Part shown: one piece after another, positions 16,177 through 24,605 of the stretch
How positions within the stretch are numbered: position 1 is the stretch's first letter
Layout of the letters: every line of letters starts with the position of its first letter
From: Tatumella punctata
GTDB lineage: Bacteria; Pseudomonadota; Gammaproteobacteria; Enterobacterales; Enterobacteriaceae
Length of the DNA stretch: 64,000 nt
Direction: 5' to 3'
Assembly: GCF_039523735.1 (NCBI RefSeq)
Contig: NZ_BAAAFW010000059.1
Span: 62,001 to 126,000 of the forward strand
Translations under genes and position numbers: made by a program
The notes under the pieces: generated by a model
The model's database searches: none
What the model was told of the DNA's origin: nothing
What the model saw: the letters and a program-made list of their open reading frames with translations, nothing else

Positions 16177-17103
16177 TCAGGGATTATCGCTGGCCTGCCA
16201 CAACCATAACCGCGGAATTAATAACGTCATCGGTTGTGCCGCGGGTTTATAGCGGTGATTAATCGCCTGCTGGTCATAGTTTGTTAATTCACCGATTACC
16301 GGCACATTGTGGTCAGGGCAGCAAAAAATCAGGGGGGTCGGGCAGGGCAGCTGACGCTGTTGCTTCTTCTGCCGATCCCAGAGACGGGCCACAGGCTGTA
16401 CTTTTACCGGACGCTTTATTTTCAGCCGGGCATCCGCGGGCAGAGCGGCAACCAATTCCAGTTCAGCAGCCACTTTCTCTGCCCACTGCTCGCGGGTCCA
16501 GGGCGCTTTAGCCCTGCCAGCACTGAGGCTTTTTTCCAGCTGCTGGCAAATCTCATCGCGACTGACATTCCTGATAATATGTTTATTGGCCCAGCCGAAA
16601 TGTACAGAGGCCGGGGCCGGCAGCAGGGTGACGGAACGGTAGGCGTTAAGGGTAATCAGCCCCGGAAAGTGCTGGTGGACAAACGGGAAACGTGCTTCTG
16701 AAGACAGACCTGAATCACGGGTAATCAGTTGCTCCAGTAGTAATTTCAGCTGGTTAATCCCGTCGGTCTGCTGTTGTAACTGCTCAAAGGCAGCCCGATC
16801 CGTTTTAAAACAGAGTGCCCCGGGCAGTCTGACCGCCGCGCGGGTACTGACGTTTTCTGACTGTTGCTGCATAAACAAACGTTGTAAATGTCCGAGTGCC
16901 ATCTCCCGGGCGGTCTGCCCGGTGAATTGCTGTACGGAGATAGTTTCTGTTGCATTCTGCTCATCACCTTTCATCACCGGTGGCAGAGAAAATACTCTTG
17001 CCGCCAGCAGCGGTAACTGCTGCAAAGTATCCGCGAGTTGCCGCAACTGATGTTCCATCAGATTAATGCATTCCCGCATTTCAGACACCAGAGTGTAACG
17101 CAT
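16177..17103 (-). CDS. tus: DNA replication terminus site-binding protein Tus
   Basis: Monomeric protein that binds Ter sites and arrests replication forks in one direction. The 308-residue length matches the family (309 in E. coli). Conserved blocks are VRLPGALCF, FPGLITLNAYRSVT, FGWANKHIIRNVSRDE, KIKRPVKVQPVARLW and RYKPAAQPMTLLIPRLWL, covering the two-strand DNA-binding core. The start ATG is 28 bp from a Ter sequence in its own promoter, so autorepression as in E. coli is likely. It is convergent with fumC, the E. coli order. Confidence 0.96.
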   Translation of the reverse strand: MRYTLVSEMRECINLMEHQLRQLADTLQQLPLLAARVFSLPPVMKGDEQNATETISVQQFTGQTAREMALGHLQRLFMQQQSENVSTRAAVRLPGALCFKTDRAAFEQLQQQTDGINQLKLLLEQLITRDSGLSSEARFPFVHQHFPGLITLNAYRSVTLLPAPASVHFGWANKHIIRNVSRDEICQQLEKSLSAGRAKAPWTREQWAEKVAAELELVAALPADARLKIKRPVKVQPVARLWDRQKKQQRQLPCPTPLIFCCPDHNVPVIGELTNYDQQAINHRYKPAAQPMTLLIPRLWLWQASDNP

Positions 17104-17130
17104 AGTATTGATTCCGTGACGAAGGCTATA

Positions 17131-17146
17131 TTAGTTACAACATACT
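17131..17146 (-). other. Replication terminator Ter site (TerB-like)
   Basis: On the minus strand the sequence AGTATGTTGTAACTAA matches the E. coli Ter consensus core exactly. The G6:C6 base pair that defines the non-permissive face lies at about 17145. That face points to higher coordinates, so forks moving from high to low coordinates should be blocked while forks from low coordinates pass. It sits in the tus promoter region, the position of TerB in E. coli. Confidence 0.95.
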
Positions 17147-17319
17147 TCATATTTCCGATAAATGCCAGAGGCAGCACCGTCGCTGGCCGGTTTTCACCAG
17201 CAAAGGGCGAAGGGAAAAGGGCAGGGGCAGTCTCAGGGAAAGTTATCGGCGTTTTCACCCCGCGGTAATCACTTTATACTGTGCCCGTTTCTGAGACAGG
17301 GGTCTGACCGGGTGTAACT

Positions 17320-18249
17320 ATGAATACAGCAGTAATGTGCTTTGATATTGGCGGCTCTTTTATTAAAAGTGCCGTAATGATGCCGGATGATCAGCTACAG
17401 ACCATTGGCAGTTTACCGGTGCCGGCGCGGGACTGGCCGGCATTATGCGCGGCACTACAGCAGTTACTGGCACAGGCTGCACCGTTACTGAGCCGCGGAT
17501 CACCGGTTGCCATTTCGGCCGCCGGGGTAGTCGACCAGCAGGCTGATACGATCCTTGCAGGTAATCTTCCTGCCTTTAACGGTCACCGGGTAGCACAAGA
17601 GCTATCGTCGATTTTTCAGCGTCCGGTCGTGACAGGCAACGACGCCGATTGTTTTACCCTGGCGGAAGCAATACAGGGCAGCGCCAGAGACGCTGAAATG
17701 GTACTGGGCATTATTCTTGGCAGTGGTGTCGGCGGCGGACTGGTGTACCGGCAACAGATTATACGGGGGGCAGGCGGACTGACCGGAGAGTGGGGACATG
17801 GTCCGGTGACCCGCACGGAATTCCGTTACGGGGGGAAAACTCTTCACCTGCCCAGGTTACCTTGTGGCTGCGGGCAGCAGGGGTGCCTCGACACCCTTGG
17901 CGCTGCCCGCGGGCTGGAACGAATTTATGCCCACTGCTTTATGGACGCAGCAGACAGCCGTACCATTATTGACGACTGGCACCGGCAGGAACCCCGGGCT
18001 ATGCAGACAGTATATCTCTGGTCGCAGCTGGTCAGCGAAGTATTATCGGTGGTGATTAATACCCTCGGTCCGGGAAAAGTGGTTGCCGGGGGCGGACTGG
18101 CATCGGACAGGGCATTAATTGAACTACTGGATCGCGAAGTCAGGGCCAGAATCCTGCGCAGCGGTGATCAGCCGCTAATCGTCCCGGCCAGCCTCCATCA
18201 GCAGGGCGGGTTACTGGGTGCCGCCATGCTGGGCCGCCGTCTGACTTAA
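17320..18249 (+). CDS. ROK-family sugar kinase (NagK-like)
   Basis: 309-residue ROK kinase that phosphorylates a hexose or amino sugar with ATP; the exact substrate is uncertain. An N-terminal phosphate-binding motif CFDIGGSFIKSAV, the active-site segment GNDADCFTLAEA, GLILG-type GIILGSGVGGGLVY, the GEWGH segment and the ROK zinc motif CGCGQQGC (three Cys with a nearby His) are present. The best general resemblance is to N-acetylglucosamine kinase NagK or fructokinase Mak. No sugar transporter or regulator adjoins it, so the substrate cannot be inferred from context. A terminator follows. Confidence 0.85.
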   Translation: MNTAVMCFDIGGSFIKSAVMMPDDQLQTIGSLPVPARDWPALCAALQQLLAQAAPLLSRGSPVAISAAGVVDQQADTILAGNLPAFNGHRVAQELSSIFQRPVVTGNDADCFTLAEAIQGSARDAEMVLGIILGSGVGGGLVYRQQIIRGAGGLTGEWGHGPVTRTEFRYGGKTLHLPRLPCGCGQQGCLDTLGAARGLERIYAHCFMDAADSRTIIDDWHRQEPRAMQTVYLWSQLVSEVLSVVINTLGPGKVVAGGGLASDRALIELLDREVRARILRSGDQPLIVPASLHQQGGLLGAAMLGRRLT

Positions 18250-18266
18250 AGTTCTGTGCGGTGTGG

Positions 18267-18299
18267 CCCCGGGCTGGCTTCTCAGTCCGGGGTTTTTTT
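18267..18299 (+). terminator. Rho-independent terminator after ROK kinase
   Basis: CCCCGG and CCGGGG pair around a 14-nt loop and are followed by seven T, 18 bp past the kinase stop codon. Confidence 0.88.
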
Positions 18300-18355
18300 G
18301 TTAGGATCCACATGCCATTCAGGCTTATTACCTTCCCTTTCCCAGAGGAACATAA

Positions 18356-18841
18356 ATGCTAGATTATCGCTTTCCTACAGCACTACAGATGGTTCTCAGT
18401 GTTGCTATGGCAGAGCAACAGGGTGAACGTTCCACCAGTGCTATCCTTGCTAAAGGCCTGGAATCTAATCCCAGTCTAATCCGTAAACTTATGGTGCCTC
18501 TCACCCGTGACGGAATAATCGTTACAACCCTTGGCCGTACCGGGTCTATCCATCTCGGTCGTCCGGCAGCCGAAATTTCTCTGCGCGATATCTATCTGTC
18601 GGTGACTGATGAGAAAAAACTGCTCAACTCCCGGCCAGATGTTAAGAAGCCTTGTTGTATCGTCAGTGCCAATGTCTGCTGGTATTTTAAATCCCTTGCC
18701 GCAGAAGCGGAACAGGCATCTCTGAATGTACTGGCCACACGTTCTGTGGCAACCGCACTGGCCGAAATTACCGGCAAAGCGGGCCATAATACCCGGCCGC
18801 AGAAAGAACCCCTGTTGGCAGACGGTCAGACTGCAGAATAG
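18356..18841 (+). CDS. Rrf2-family transcriptional regulator
   Basis: 161-residue regulator with an N-terminal winged helix-turn-helix (about residues 4-60: YRFPTALQMVLSVAMAEQ, SNPSLIRKLMVPLTRDGII) and the Rrf2 beta-wing GRTGSIHLGRPAAEISLRDIY. The Cys-containing segment PCCIVSANVCW near residues 97-108 resembles the PxCxVGxNI element of the YwnA/HypR-type redox sensors and not the C-x5-C-x5-C iron-sulfur pattern of NsrR, so thiol sensing is possible. This is an inference. The start has a good AGAGGA site. No adjacent target gene is obvious. Confidence 0.85.
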   Translation: MLDYRFPTALQMVLSVAMAEQQGERSTSAILAKGLESNPSLIRKLMVPLTRDGIIVTTLGRTGSIHLGRPAAEISLRDIYLSVTDEKKLLNSRPDVKKPCCIVSANVCWYFKSLAAEAEQASLNVLATRSVATALAEITGKAGHNTRPQKEPLLADGQTAE

Positions 18842-18876
18842 CCCGCGGGCCGGTAGCCGCAGAATGATGCTGCACA

Positions 18877-18901
18877 GCCGCCGCGAGCCACCCGCGGCGG
18901 C
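18877..18901. repeat. GC-rich hairpin after the Rrf2 gene
   Basis: GCCGCCGCG and CGCGGCGGC pair perfectly around a 7-nt loop, 36 bp past the Rrf2 stop. No T run follows. It may stabilise or help end the Rrf2 transcript. Confidence 0.6.
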
Positions 18902-18930
18902 GGTAACTCAATTCCCACTGAATCAGTAAG

Positions 18931-19003
18931 GCATTTAATGTATCAATTATGTTTGCATTTTAATGCGGATTGGCGCACCATTAAATGCAACTGCAATTGA
19001 TAC
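18931..19003. promoter_or_regulatory. Array of nested palindromes upstream of the MarA-like regulator
   Basis: Three related A/T palindromic units start at 18931 (GCATTTAATG), 18955 (GCATTTTAATGC) and 18979 (CATTAAATGC), spaced exactly 24 bp apart. A second inverted pair, GTATCAATT (18940) and AATTGATAC (18995), is interleaved. The array ends about 30 bp before the start codon at 19033, so it probably overlaps the promoter and may bind a dimeric regulator. Confidence 0.6.
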
Positions 19004-19032
19004 TATTTCTTTTAGTCGCGACGGAGAGACCG

Positions 19033-19380
19033 ATGAACAATGCTTTTTTCCATGATTTAATCAGCTGGATTGATAATCATATCGAAAGCCGTCTTAATCT
19101 TGATCTGGTGGCTGAACGGGCAGGTTACTCCAAATGGCACCTGCAACGTATGTTTAAAGAGCATACGGGTTATGCGCTGGGTGAATATATTCGTAAGAAA
19201 AAACTCGAAAAATCTGCTGACAGACTCACTACAACCAATGAACCGATCCTGAGTGTCGCTATTTCGATGGGTTTTGACTCACAGCAATCCTTCAATCGTA
19301 GTTTTAAACGCGAATTCGGTATGGCCCCCGGAACATGGCGTCGTTCTTCCGGCGATGCGCCTCAGCACTATATGCATTAA
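19033..19380 (+). CDS. MarA/SoxS/RamA-like AraC-family regulator
   Basis: A 115-residue single-domain AraC-family activator with two helix-turn-helix units. The ATG at 19033 follows GGAGAG and gives MNNAFFHDLISWIDNHIES, matching the short MarA/SoxS type; the frame is open earlier but those residues are not conserved. The first HTH is AERAGYSKWHLQRMFKEHTG; the second is SVAISMGFDSQQSFNRSFKR with the family-typical FGMAPGTWRR. Homologues activate oxidative-stress and efflux genes. Which paralogue this is cannot be settled by eye. A palindrome array lies just upstream. Confidence 0.9.
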   Translation: MNNAFFHDLISWIDNHIESRLNLDLVAERAGYSKWHLQRMFKEHTGYALGEYIRKKKLEKSADRLTTTNEPILSVAISMGFDSQQSFNRSFKREFGMAPGTWRRSSGDAPQHYMH

Positions 19381-19572
19381 TTTTCCTCGTCAGATGGCCG
19401 CCTGCAGTGGCCAGCGCTGTCGCGGTTATTTCAGCCACAGAGTGACGGCAGAGCAGGGACATAAGCTCTCTTCAGCGGGACAGCAACCCGCCATTTGTCT
19501 GCAGATATTGATGCCGGCAGCCAGAAGGCTAAAAAACAGGTATAGTAAATTTGCTTATCTAAGGAATTTATT

Positions 19573-20052
19573 ATGTCTAAAAAACTCTGGGGCGGGTTAA
19601 TTATTGCCCTTTTTGCCTGCTGGCTGGGTCTTAAATCTTCACCTGAACATTCTGAAAACCACAACTCCCGCCATTCAGCGGTTCCCATTTCTGCCCCGTC
19701 AGGTACCCGTGCTGCTGACATTACGGCACTGACATCGGCAAATCAGGTAGCAGCCTGGATACATCAGCACCACCGTCTGCCGGATTTCTATATACGTAAA
19801 GGCGAGGCGCGCCGCCAGGGCTGGGATCCCTCCGCAGCGAATTTGTGTGACGTCTTACCGGGGAAGGCTATCGGCGGAGATCACTTCTCGAACCGTGAAG
19901 GCCGTTTGCCCGAAGTTGCCAGCCGGCGCTGGTTTGAGGCTGATGTTAATTACCAGTGCGGACACCGTAACGCAGACCGGTTACTCTATTCATCCGACGG
20001 GCTGGTTTATCTGACCACTGACCATTACCGGACCTTTACGAGGATACCCTGA
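19573..20052 (+). CDS. Barnase-family guanyl-preferring ribonuclease, exported
   Basis: 159-residue homologue of Bacillus amyloliquefaciens barnase. Barnase residues needed for catalysis are conserved: Lys76 (barnase K27), Glu122 (E73, general base), Arg132 and Arg136 (R83, R87) and His151 (H102, general acid), in LPDFYIRKGEAR, FEADVNY, RNADRLLYSS and TTDHYRTF. The N-terminus MSKKLWGGLIIALFACWLGL is a signal peptide or anchor; Cys16 sits in a weak lipobox-like LFAC. Cys92 and Cys129 could form a disulfide. The enzyme is likely secreted or periplasmic. The barstar gene begins 1 bp after its stop codon, and AAGGAA precedes its start. Confidence 0.93.
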   Translation: MSKKLWGGLIIALFACWLGLKSSPEHSENHNSRHSAVPISAPSGTRAADITALTSANQVAAWIHQHHRLPDFYIRKGEARRQGWDPSAANLCDVLPGKAIGGDHFSNREGRLPEVASRRWFEADVNYQCGHRNADRLLYSSDGLVYLTTDHYRTFTRIP

Positions 20053-20053
20053 G

Positions 20054-20374
20054 ATGCTGACTGCCGTATTTGATTTTCGTACTCTCAGTGATCAGCAGCA
20101 ATTTTATCAGCAACTGAGCAGAGATACCCATTGTCCGGCAACCTTTGGGAATAACCTGGACGCACTCTGGGACTGGCTCACCGCAGGAATGGCGTTGCCG
20201 GCGCGCTTTGAACTGCGGCACCCGCCGGAGGATAATCCGCGACTGATCCTGATATTGCAGTTACTGGCTGAGGCTTCACAGGCGCTGAGCGGACAATTAC
20301 AGCTGCGTTTTGACGGAGATAAACAGCCGGACGATCGCTGGCAGGCATTACTGGCTGCCGGCCAGCAAAGCTGA
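20054..20374 (+). CDS. Barstar-family ribonuclease inhibitor
   Basis: 106-residue cytosolic immunity protein paired with the barnase gene. The interface segment FGNNLDALWDWLT matches barstar YYGENLDALWDCLT; Asp36, Trp39 and Asp40 correspond to barstar D35, W38 and D39, the residues that plug the barnase active site. Barstar Y29 is replaced by Thr and Y30 by Phe. The stop of barnase and this start are joined as TGA-G-ATG, so the two are translationally coupled. The 3' end overlaps the 3' end of srfB on the other strand by 27 bp. Confidence 0.93.
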   Translation: MLTAVFDFRTLSDQQQFYQQLSRDTHCPATFGNNLDALWDWLTAGMALPARFELRHPPEDNPRLILILQLLAEASQALSGQLQLRFDGDKQPDDRWQALLAAGQQS

Positions 20375-23269
20375 GTCATCGCCGGTATCAATCCGCCCGT
20401 CATCACTCCAGTAAGCGGCACAGGGCTGACCGTTAGTTGCCAGAGTATTCAGACGGATCACCACCAGTGACAAGGGCAGATTCTGTTGCCCGTCGGCAGT
20501 GACCTGTATTACTTCCGGCAGCCCGCGCAGCTGGCCGTTACTGTCTGTCAGCCAGCGCAACGTTACCTGTACACCCTTATCACAGCCTTCAGTCTCAGTC
20601 GCCCGCAGAGAGACACTCAGTAACGGGCTGGCCGGTAACCGCGGGTCGCCACTGGTGCGGTAACCCAGAGAGACGCGTTGCACCAGCAAAAGCTCGAAAG
20701 TCACCGCGCTGGCCGGAAGCAGGGTCGCCGGTAACCGCAGCAAAACCTGTGAATAAGGCAGTGTAAACCGGGGAGTAATGATACCCAGTTCGCGGATAAT
20801 ATTATCTGCGGCGTACTGTCCTGCTGCGATATAGCGGGGATAAAGACGTTGCTGACGGATCAATTGATGAATAAAAGCGCCGGTAATGGCGCTGCATTTG
20901 CCATCAATCAGTTCTCCGTTACGACAGAAAGGCATGCTTTCCCTGCAACGCAGTCTGTCCAGACTGATAATATGGCCGGGCGGCAAAGGCAGGTTTCGGG
21001 TCAGCAACTGGCGAATCGCTGGCAGGGCGGAATTTTTGCCGCTGAATAGCAAGACATCAGGCTGATGACGTCTGACGTTGTCACACATAGTGGTCAGTAA
21101 TCCGGCAGCACGGAAATTTTCAGAGTTAAAAAATGCCTCGACGGCGGTGAAACTCACCGTAACCGGCATCTCACAGGCATCATATCTGCCCCTGACCGCG
21201 GAAATGTCGCTGACCCGCTGGCTGAAATATGCCATGACCTGATGGTCGGGCGGGTCGGCTAATAAATCACCGGCGGTGCCGCCGGCTACGGATTCACACT
21301 GTCCGTTCCCGGCTGCCTGCCGGTAGTTTTCCAGTATTTTCAGGGCCAGTGGCCGGAAGAACTGCCGGCTGAACTGTTGTCGCCAGGGGGTATCGCCCTC
21401 ACAACTACTGCCGGGGGCAAATAATTGCCGCACAACGGTCGCTGCCCGGGCTAATCCCTGTTGTTGCAGGTACTCCTGTAATGCCGGCAGCAGAAAAGTT
21501 CTGACCAGGTCGTACAGCAAATCTTCCCCGGCCAGCGGGTAACCGCTGCGATAAAGCAGCTCAGGCCGCAGCAGCACTGGCGGGGATCCAACCGGCAGAT
21601 AATCACTCACCGAAACATCGGTAGTCCCCCCGCCAATATCGATCAGAGCGATACGCAGCCCGCGATGGGATCTGCCGGGTAATTGCCAGTCATTAATCAG
21701 CCGGTCACAGACCGCGTTATCTCCGGAGCGGGGAACCGGCTGGCTGTATAACCATAACAGCTGGCCACAGCTGGCTTCATCAGCTTCAGCAATCACCCGC
21801 GGCAAGGGGTGCCAGAACCGTTCAGCATCAGGATGTGCCGCCCGGCCCGCGGGCCGGGTCAGAGACTGGCGGACCAGCATCACCGCCTGGCGGGCCAGCT
21901 GCAGCACCTGGTCTTTTTCCGCCGGACTCATTGCTGCCGGCAGTGTCAGCAGAATTGAGCGCAGGTGGCGCGGAGCGCTGTAACCGGGCATCTTCTGCCG
22001 GTGACTGTGGCTGTTCATCTGACAAAATGCCTGGCTGATCAGTTCACACAGCATAAACATCAGTAAACTGCTGCGCGGATACCCGGCATGACAAACGGGG
22101 AACTGGTGTTCCGCAGGCAGCTGATCCAGCATCCTGGCCTGATCATCCATCAGCAGGGTAAACGGGGAGCGTATTGCTGCCGGCTGTTCACCGCTGGCGG
22201 ACGGGGGATAATACCAGTGATACTCAGGGATATTGTCATCCCAGCTATAGCGCCGCGGGCTGCTGACCCCTTGCATTCCGCCGCTCTGGTTTAAGGTGCG
22301 GGTCAGTCGCCGGGCTTCATCACCGGTTCTGACTATCGAAGGCCAGAGAAATACCGATGAACGTCCGCTGGCAGCCGAATAGGCATACTTGTCTAACGGA
22401 CAGGGAGCAAAGGCAATCTCACTGCTGAACAGGGCCGCCCCGCGGCGTGCAGGCCGGGATAAATCACGTAATATCAGCTCGCTGCTGTGCAGTAACGGGT
22501 TATCCTGCTGCGGATGCTGTTCGCTGATAATCCCGCAACTGTGGCTGTTGCCAATATCCAGTAACAGATCGACCTCTGCCGGTCTGTTACTGCCGTCTGA
22601 CGGCAGCAGCATCATTGCCTCACAGGGCAGGGCTATACTGATCAGTTCCAGCAAATTCAGATAATGAGCCTGATAACTGAACCGGGTCGCGGAGGACAAT
22701 CCACCGGCAGGTGCCTGACAGGCAAACACTGACTGTAGCCACTGATTCAGCCACGGATATTCGAGAAACTGCATCAGGTCATGATCCCGCCAGGCAGGAG
22801 CAAAATGCTGGCCGTTATCACAGTCGACACGGTCTGGCTGCAGATCCCGCGTCTGCTGATCTCCCGCAGTGGTATCAAAGGCCAGTGTCAGGCTATGGTG
22901 CCTGTCCTTTACCTCTGGCGGGCTGATAAATACCCTGACCCAGTTTACCGGTCCGTGACTGCATTTTCCGTCCGGCTGCTGCCGGAAAAATGGTACCGGC
23001 AGCCAGTTATCTGCATACACTGTCAGACACTCACTGAGAGGGACCTGATACTCCGGACGGACAATTTCATCATCTCCGGAGTTATCAGCCGGTAAATAAA
23101 AGCAGTGTTGCTGCGGATCTTCTGCCACCCGGATCAACGGGCCACTGGCTTTGCGGCGCACAAAATGGCGGAGTCCGCGGGCAATACTGGCACTGATCTC
23201 AGTATCCAGAAACTGGATACCTGTATCAGCCAGTAATGAAAACCGGTTATTCAATCGTCCGGAAGGCAT
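20348..23269 (-). CDS. srfB: SrfB family protein (virulence factor SrfB-like)
   Basis: 973-residue protein of the SrfB family, first named as an SsrB-regulated factor in Salmonella; its biochemical role is unknown. It has two actin/Hsp70-type phosphate-binding signatures: DIGNSHSCG at residues 238-246 and DIGGGTTD beginning at residue 544, which suggests an ATP-binding ASKHA fold. The N-terminus SLLADTGIQFLDTE and VRRKASGPLIRV match SrfB as I know it. It starts on the TGATG overlap with srfA. No srfC gene follows; the barnase-barstar pair converges on its 3' end instead. Confidence 0.88.
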   Translation of the reverse strand: MPSGRLNNRFSLLADTGIQFLDTEISASIARGLRHFVRRKASGPLIRVAEDPQQHCFYLPADNSGDDEIVRPEYQVPLSECLTVYADNWLPVPFFRQQPDGKCSHGPVNWVRVFISPPEVKDRHHSLTLAFDTTAGDQQTRDLQPDRVDCDNGQHFAPAWRDHDLMQFLEYPWLNQWLQSVFACQAPAGGLSSATRFSYQAHYLNLLELISIALPCEAMMLLPSDGSNRPAEVDLLLDIGNSHSCGIISEQHPQQDNPLLHSSELILRDLSRPARRGAALFSSEIAFAPCPLDKYAYSAASGRSSVFLWPSIVRTGDEARRLTRTLNQSGGMQGVSSPRRYSWDDNIPEYHWYYPPSASGEQPAAIRSPFTLLMDDQARMLDQLPAEHQFPVCHAGYPRSSLLMFMLCELISQAFCQMNSHSHRQKMPGYSAPRHLRSILLTLPAAMSPAEKDQVLQLARQAVMLVRQSLTRPAGRAAHPDAERFWHPLPRVIAEADEASCGQLLWLYSQPVPRSGDNAVCDRLINDWQLPGRSHRGLRIALIDIGGGTTDVSVSDYLPVGSPPVLLRPELLYRSGYPLAGEDLLYDLVRTFLLPALQEYLQQQGLARAATVVRQLFAPGSSCEGDTPWRQQFSRQFFRPLALKILENYRQAAGNGQCESVAGGTAGDLLADPPDHQVMAYFSQRVSDISAVRGRYDACEMPVTVSFTAVEAFFNSENFRAAGLLTTMCDNVRRHQPDVLLFSGKNSALPAIRQLLTRNLPLPPGHIISLDRLRCRESMPFCRNGELIDGKCSAITGAFIHQLIRQQRLYPRYIAAGQYAADNIIRELGIITPRFTLPYSQVLLRLPATLLPASAVTFELLLVQRVSLGYRTSGDPRLPASPLLSVSLRATETEGCDKGVQVTLRWLTDSNGQLRGLPEVIQVTADGQQNLPLSLVVIRLNTLATNGQPCAAYWSDDGRIDTGDDSALLAGSQ

Positions 23270-24456
23270 CAGGCGTGTCCTGTGGAAAAGAGGGTGATAG
23301 TGCGGGGGACGGGTTGTCCTTTAAGACTGGCAGTGCAGTCTGTGCCGCGGGTAGTCAGCGTACAAAGTACCGCCGGAACCTGCATCCGGGATCCGTCCTG
23401 ACAGGCGGCCCTGAATCTGCTGTACAGAGACAAAGTCCCTGAGGGCAGAAAGCCGCGACTGACAGCGGCCTGACAGCGCCCATGGACGGCAGATACCATC
23501 TGCAGGTGCCCGCGACCCTGACCGAATGTAAATTGCAGAGATAATGGCTGACTTTGTGGCGGGTGAATCACCGCCTGCCATTCACCGTCCATAAAACTCA
23601 CATCCCCGCGTTTTACCGATGCTGCGGGGATCTGCAACCGGTGTCTGGTGACCGGTGGCGGGGCGGCGACAGGTTTCACCCCTGCGGCTATTATCGATGC
23701 CAGCTGCAAAGGCAGCCGGGCAACAGACAGGGGTTTCACTGAGGTTGTCACTAATCGCTGCTCAGTGATGGCCGCCGGCGGTTGCGACGACGGACGCTGG
23801 TATCGCCACATATAACCGCTCACGGCGACAGCCAGTATCAGCGCCGCCAGCACGCCGCCGGTAATCGCTGCACGGCTATTGTTGCCGGTCTGCCGGGCGG
23901 GCACTTCTGCGGTGACGGGCAACACAGGTCTGTCTGTGGTGAAGTGTTCTCCGTCCGGGCTCAGAGAAAGCAGAGCTCCGGCAAGACTGTGCAAAGGGGG
24001 GCTGCCTGCTGCCGCAGGTTGCTGCGGGCAGTGACCCCAGAAGGTAATCACTGGCAAATTATTGACCAGGAAAACAGTTTCTTTACCGGGAAACATCATC
24101 ATTTTCTGCAATAAACGGCCAAAAAACACTGCTGGCGGGTTATCTGCGGCCAGGCATTGTTCTGCCAGTTGTTGCAGGCTGCTGACGGCCTGTTCCAGTA
24201 TTTGCAGGGCTGCGCGGCGTTCAGCGTCCCCGGCATCCTGCCAGCGGACAACCGCTCCGCTCCGCGGGCTGTGCCACTGGATGCCTTCACAGCCATGGCC
24301 CCGTAAAGGAATAGCAAAACAGTCAGCGGCGTGTTGCATGCCCCGCAGACAGAGCAACGCCTGTATCTGCGGGCTGTAATCCGTGACCGGTGCGGCTTGT
24401 ACCCCCAGCATCTGGTAATCAGCACCGGCCTCTCCGGTCAGAAAAGTCGCTATCAT
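23269..24456 (-). CDS. srfA: SrfA family protein, single-pass membrane
   Basis: 395-residue SrfA-like protein. A cytosolic N-terminal domain (about residues 1-190, with DCFAIPLRGHG and GIQWHSPRSGAVVRW) is followed by one membrane helix at residues 196-217 and a Pro-rich linker leading to a C-terminal domain with four Cys in the last 70 residues, probably periplasmic. GGAGG lies 7 bp before the ATG. It overlaps srfB by one base, so the two are translated together. Function is unknown; the order srfA-srfB matches the Salmonella srfABC locus. Confidence 0.8.
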   Translation of the reverse strand: MIATFLTGEAGADYQMLGVQAAPVTDYSPQIQALLCLRGMQHAADCFAIPLRGHGCEGIQWHSPRSGAVVRWQDAGDAERRAALQILEQAVSSLQQLAEQCLAADNPPAVFFGRLLQKMMMFPGKETVFLVNNLPVITFWGHCPQQPAAAGSPPLHSLAGALLSLSPDGEHFTTDRPVLPVTAEVPARQTGNNSRAAITGGVLAALILAVAVSGYMWRYQRPSSQPPAAITEQRLVTTSVKPLSVARLPLQLASIIAAGVKPVAAPPPVTRHRLQIPAASVKRGDVSFMDGEWQAVIHPPQSQPLSLQFTFGQGRGHLQMVSAVHGRCQAAVSRGFLPSGTLSLYSRFRAACQDGSRMQVPAVLCTLTTRGTDCTASLKGQPVPRTITLFSTGHA

Positions 24457-24605
24457 CTGTCATCCTCCCGCGCCTTGCCGGGAAAATAACCGGCCACCGG
24501 ATACCGATGTTACTCAGATACCGCCACGGGATAACGGCAAATTAACCGTAGAAATGACCGGGTGACCGGCGGATAGATACAAAAATAGCAGACGGCGGAA
24601 CGGAA

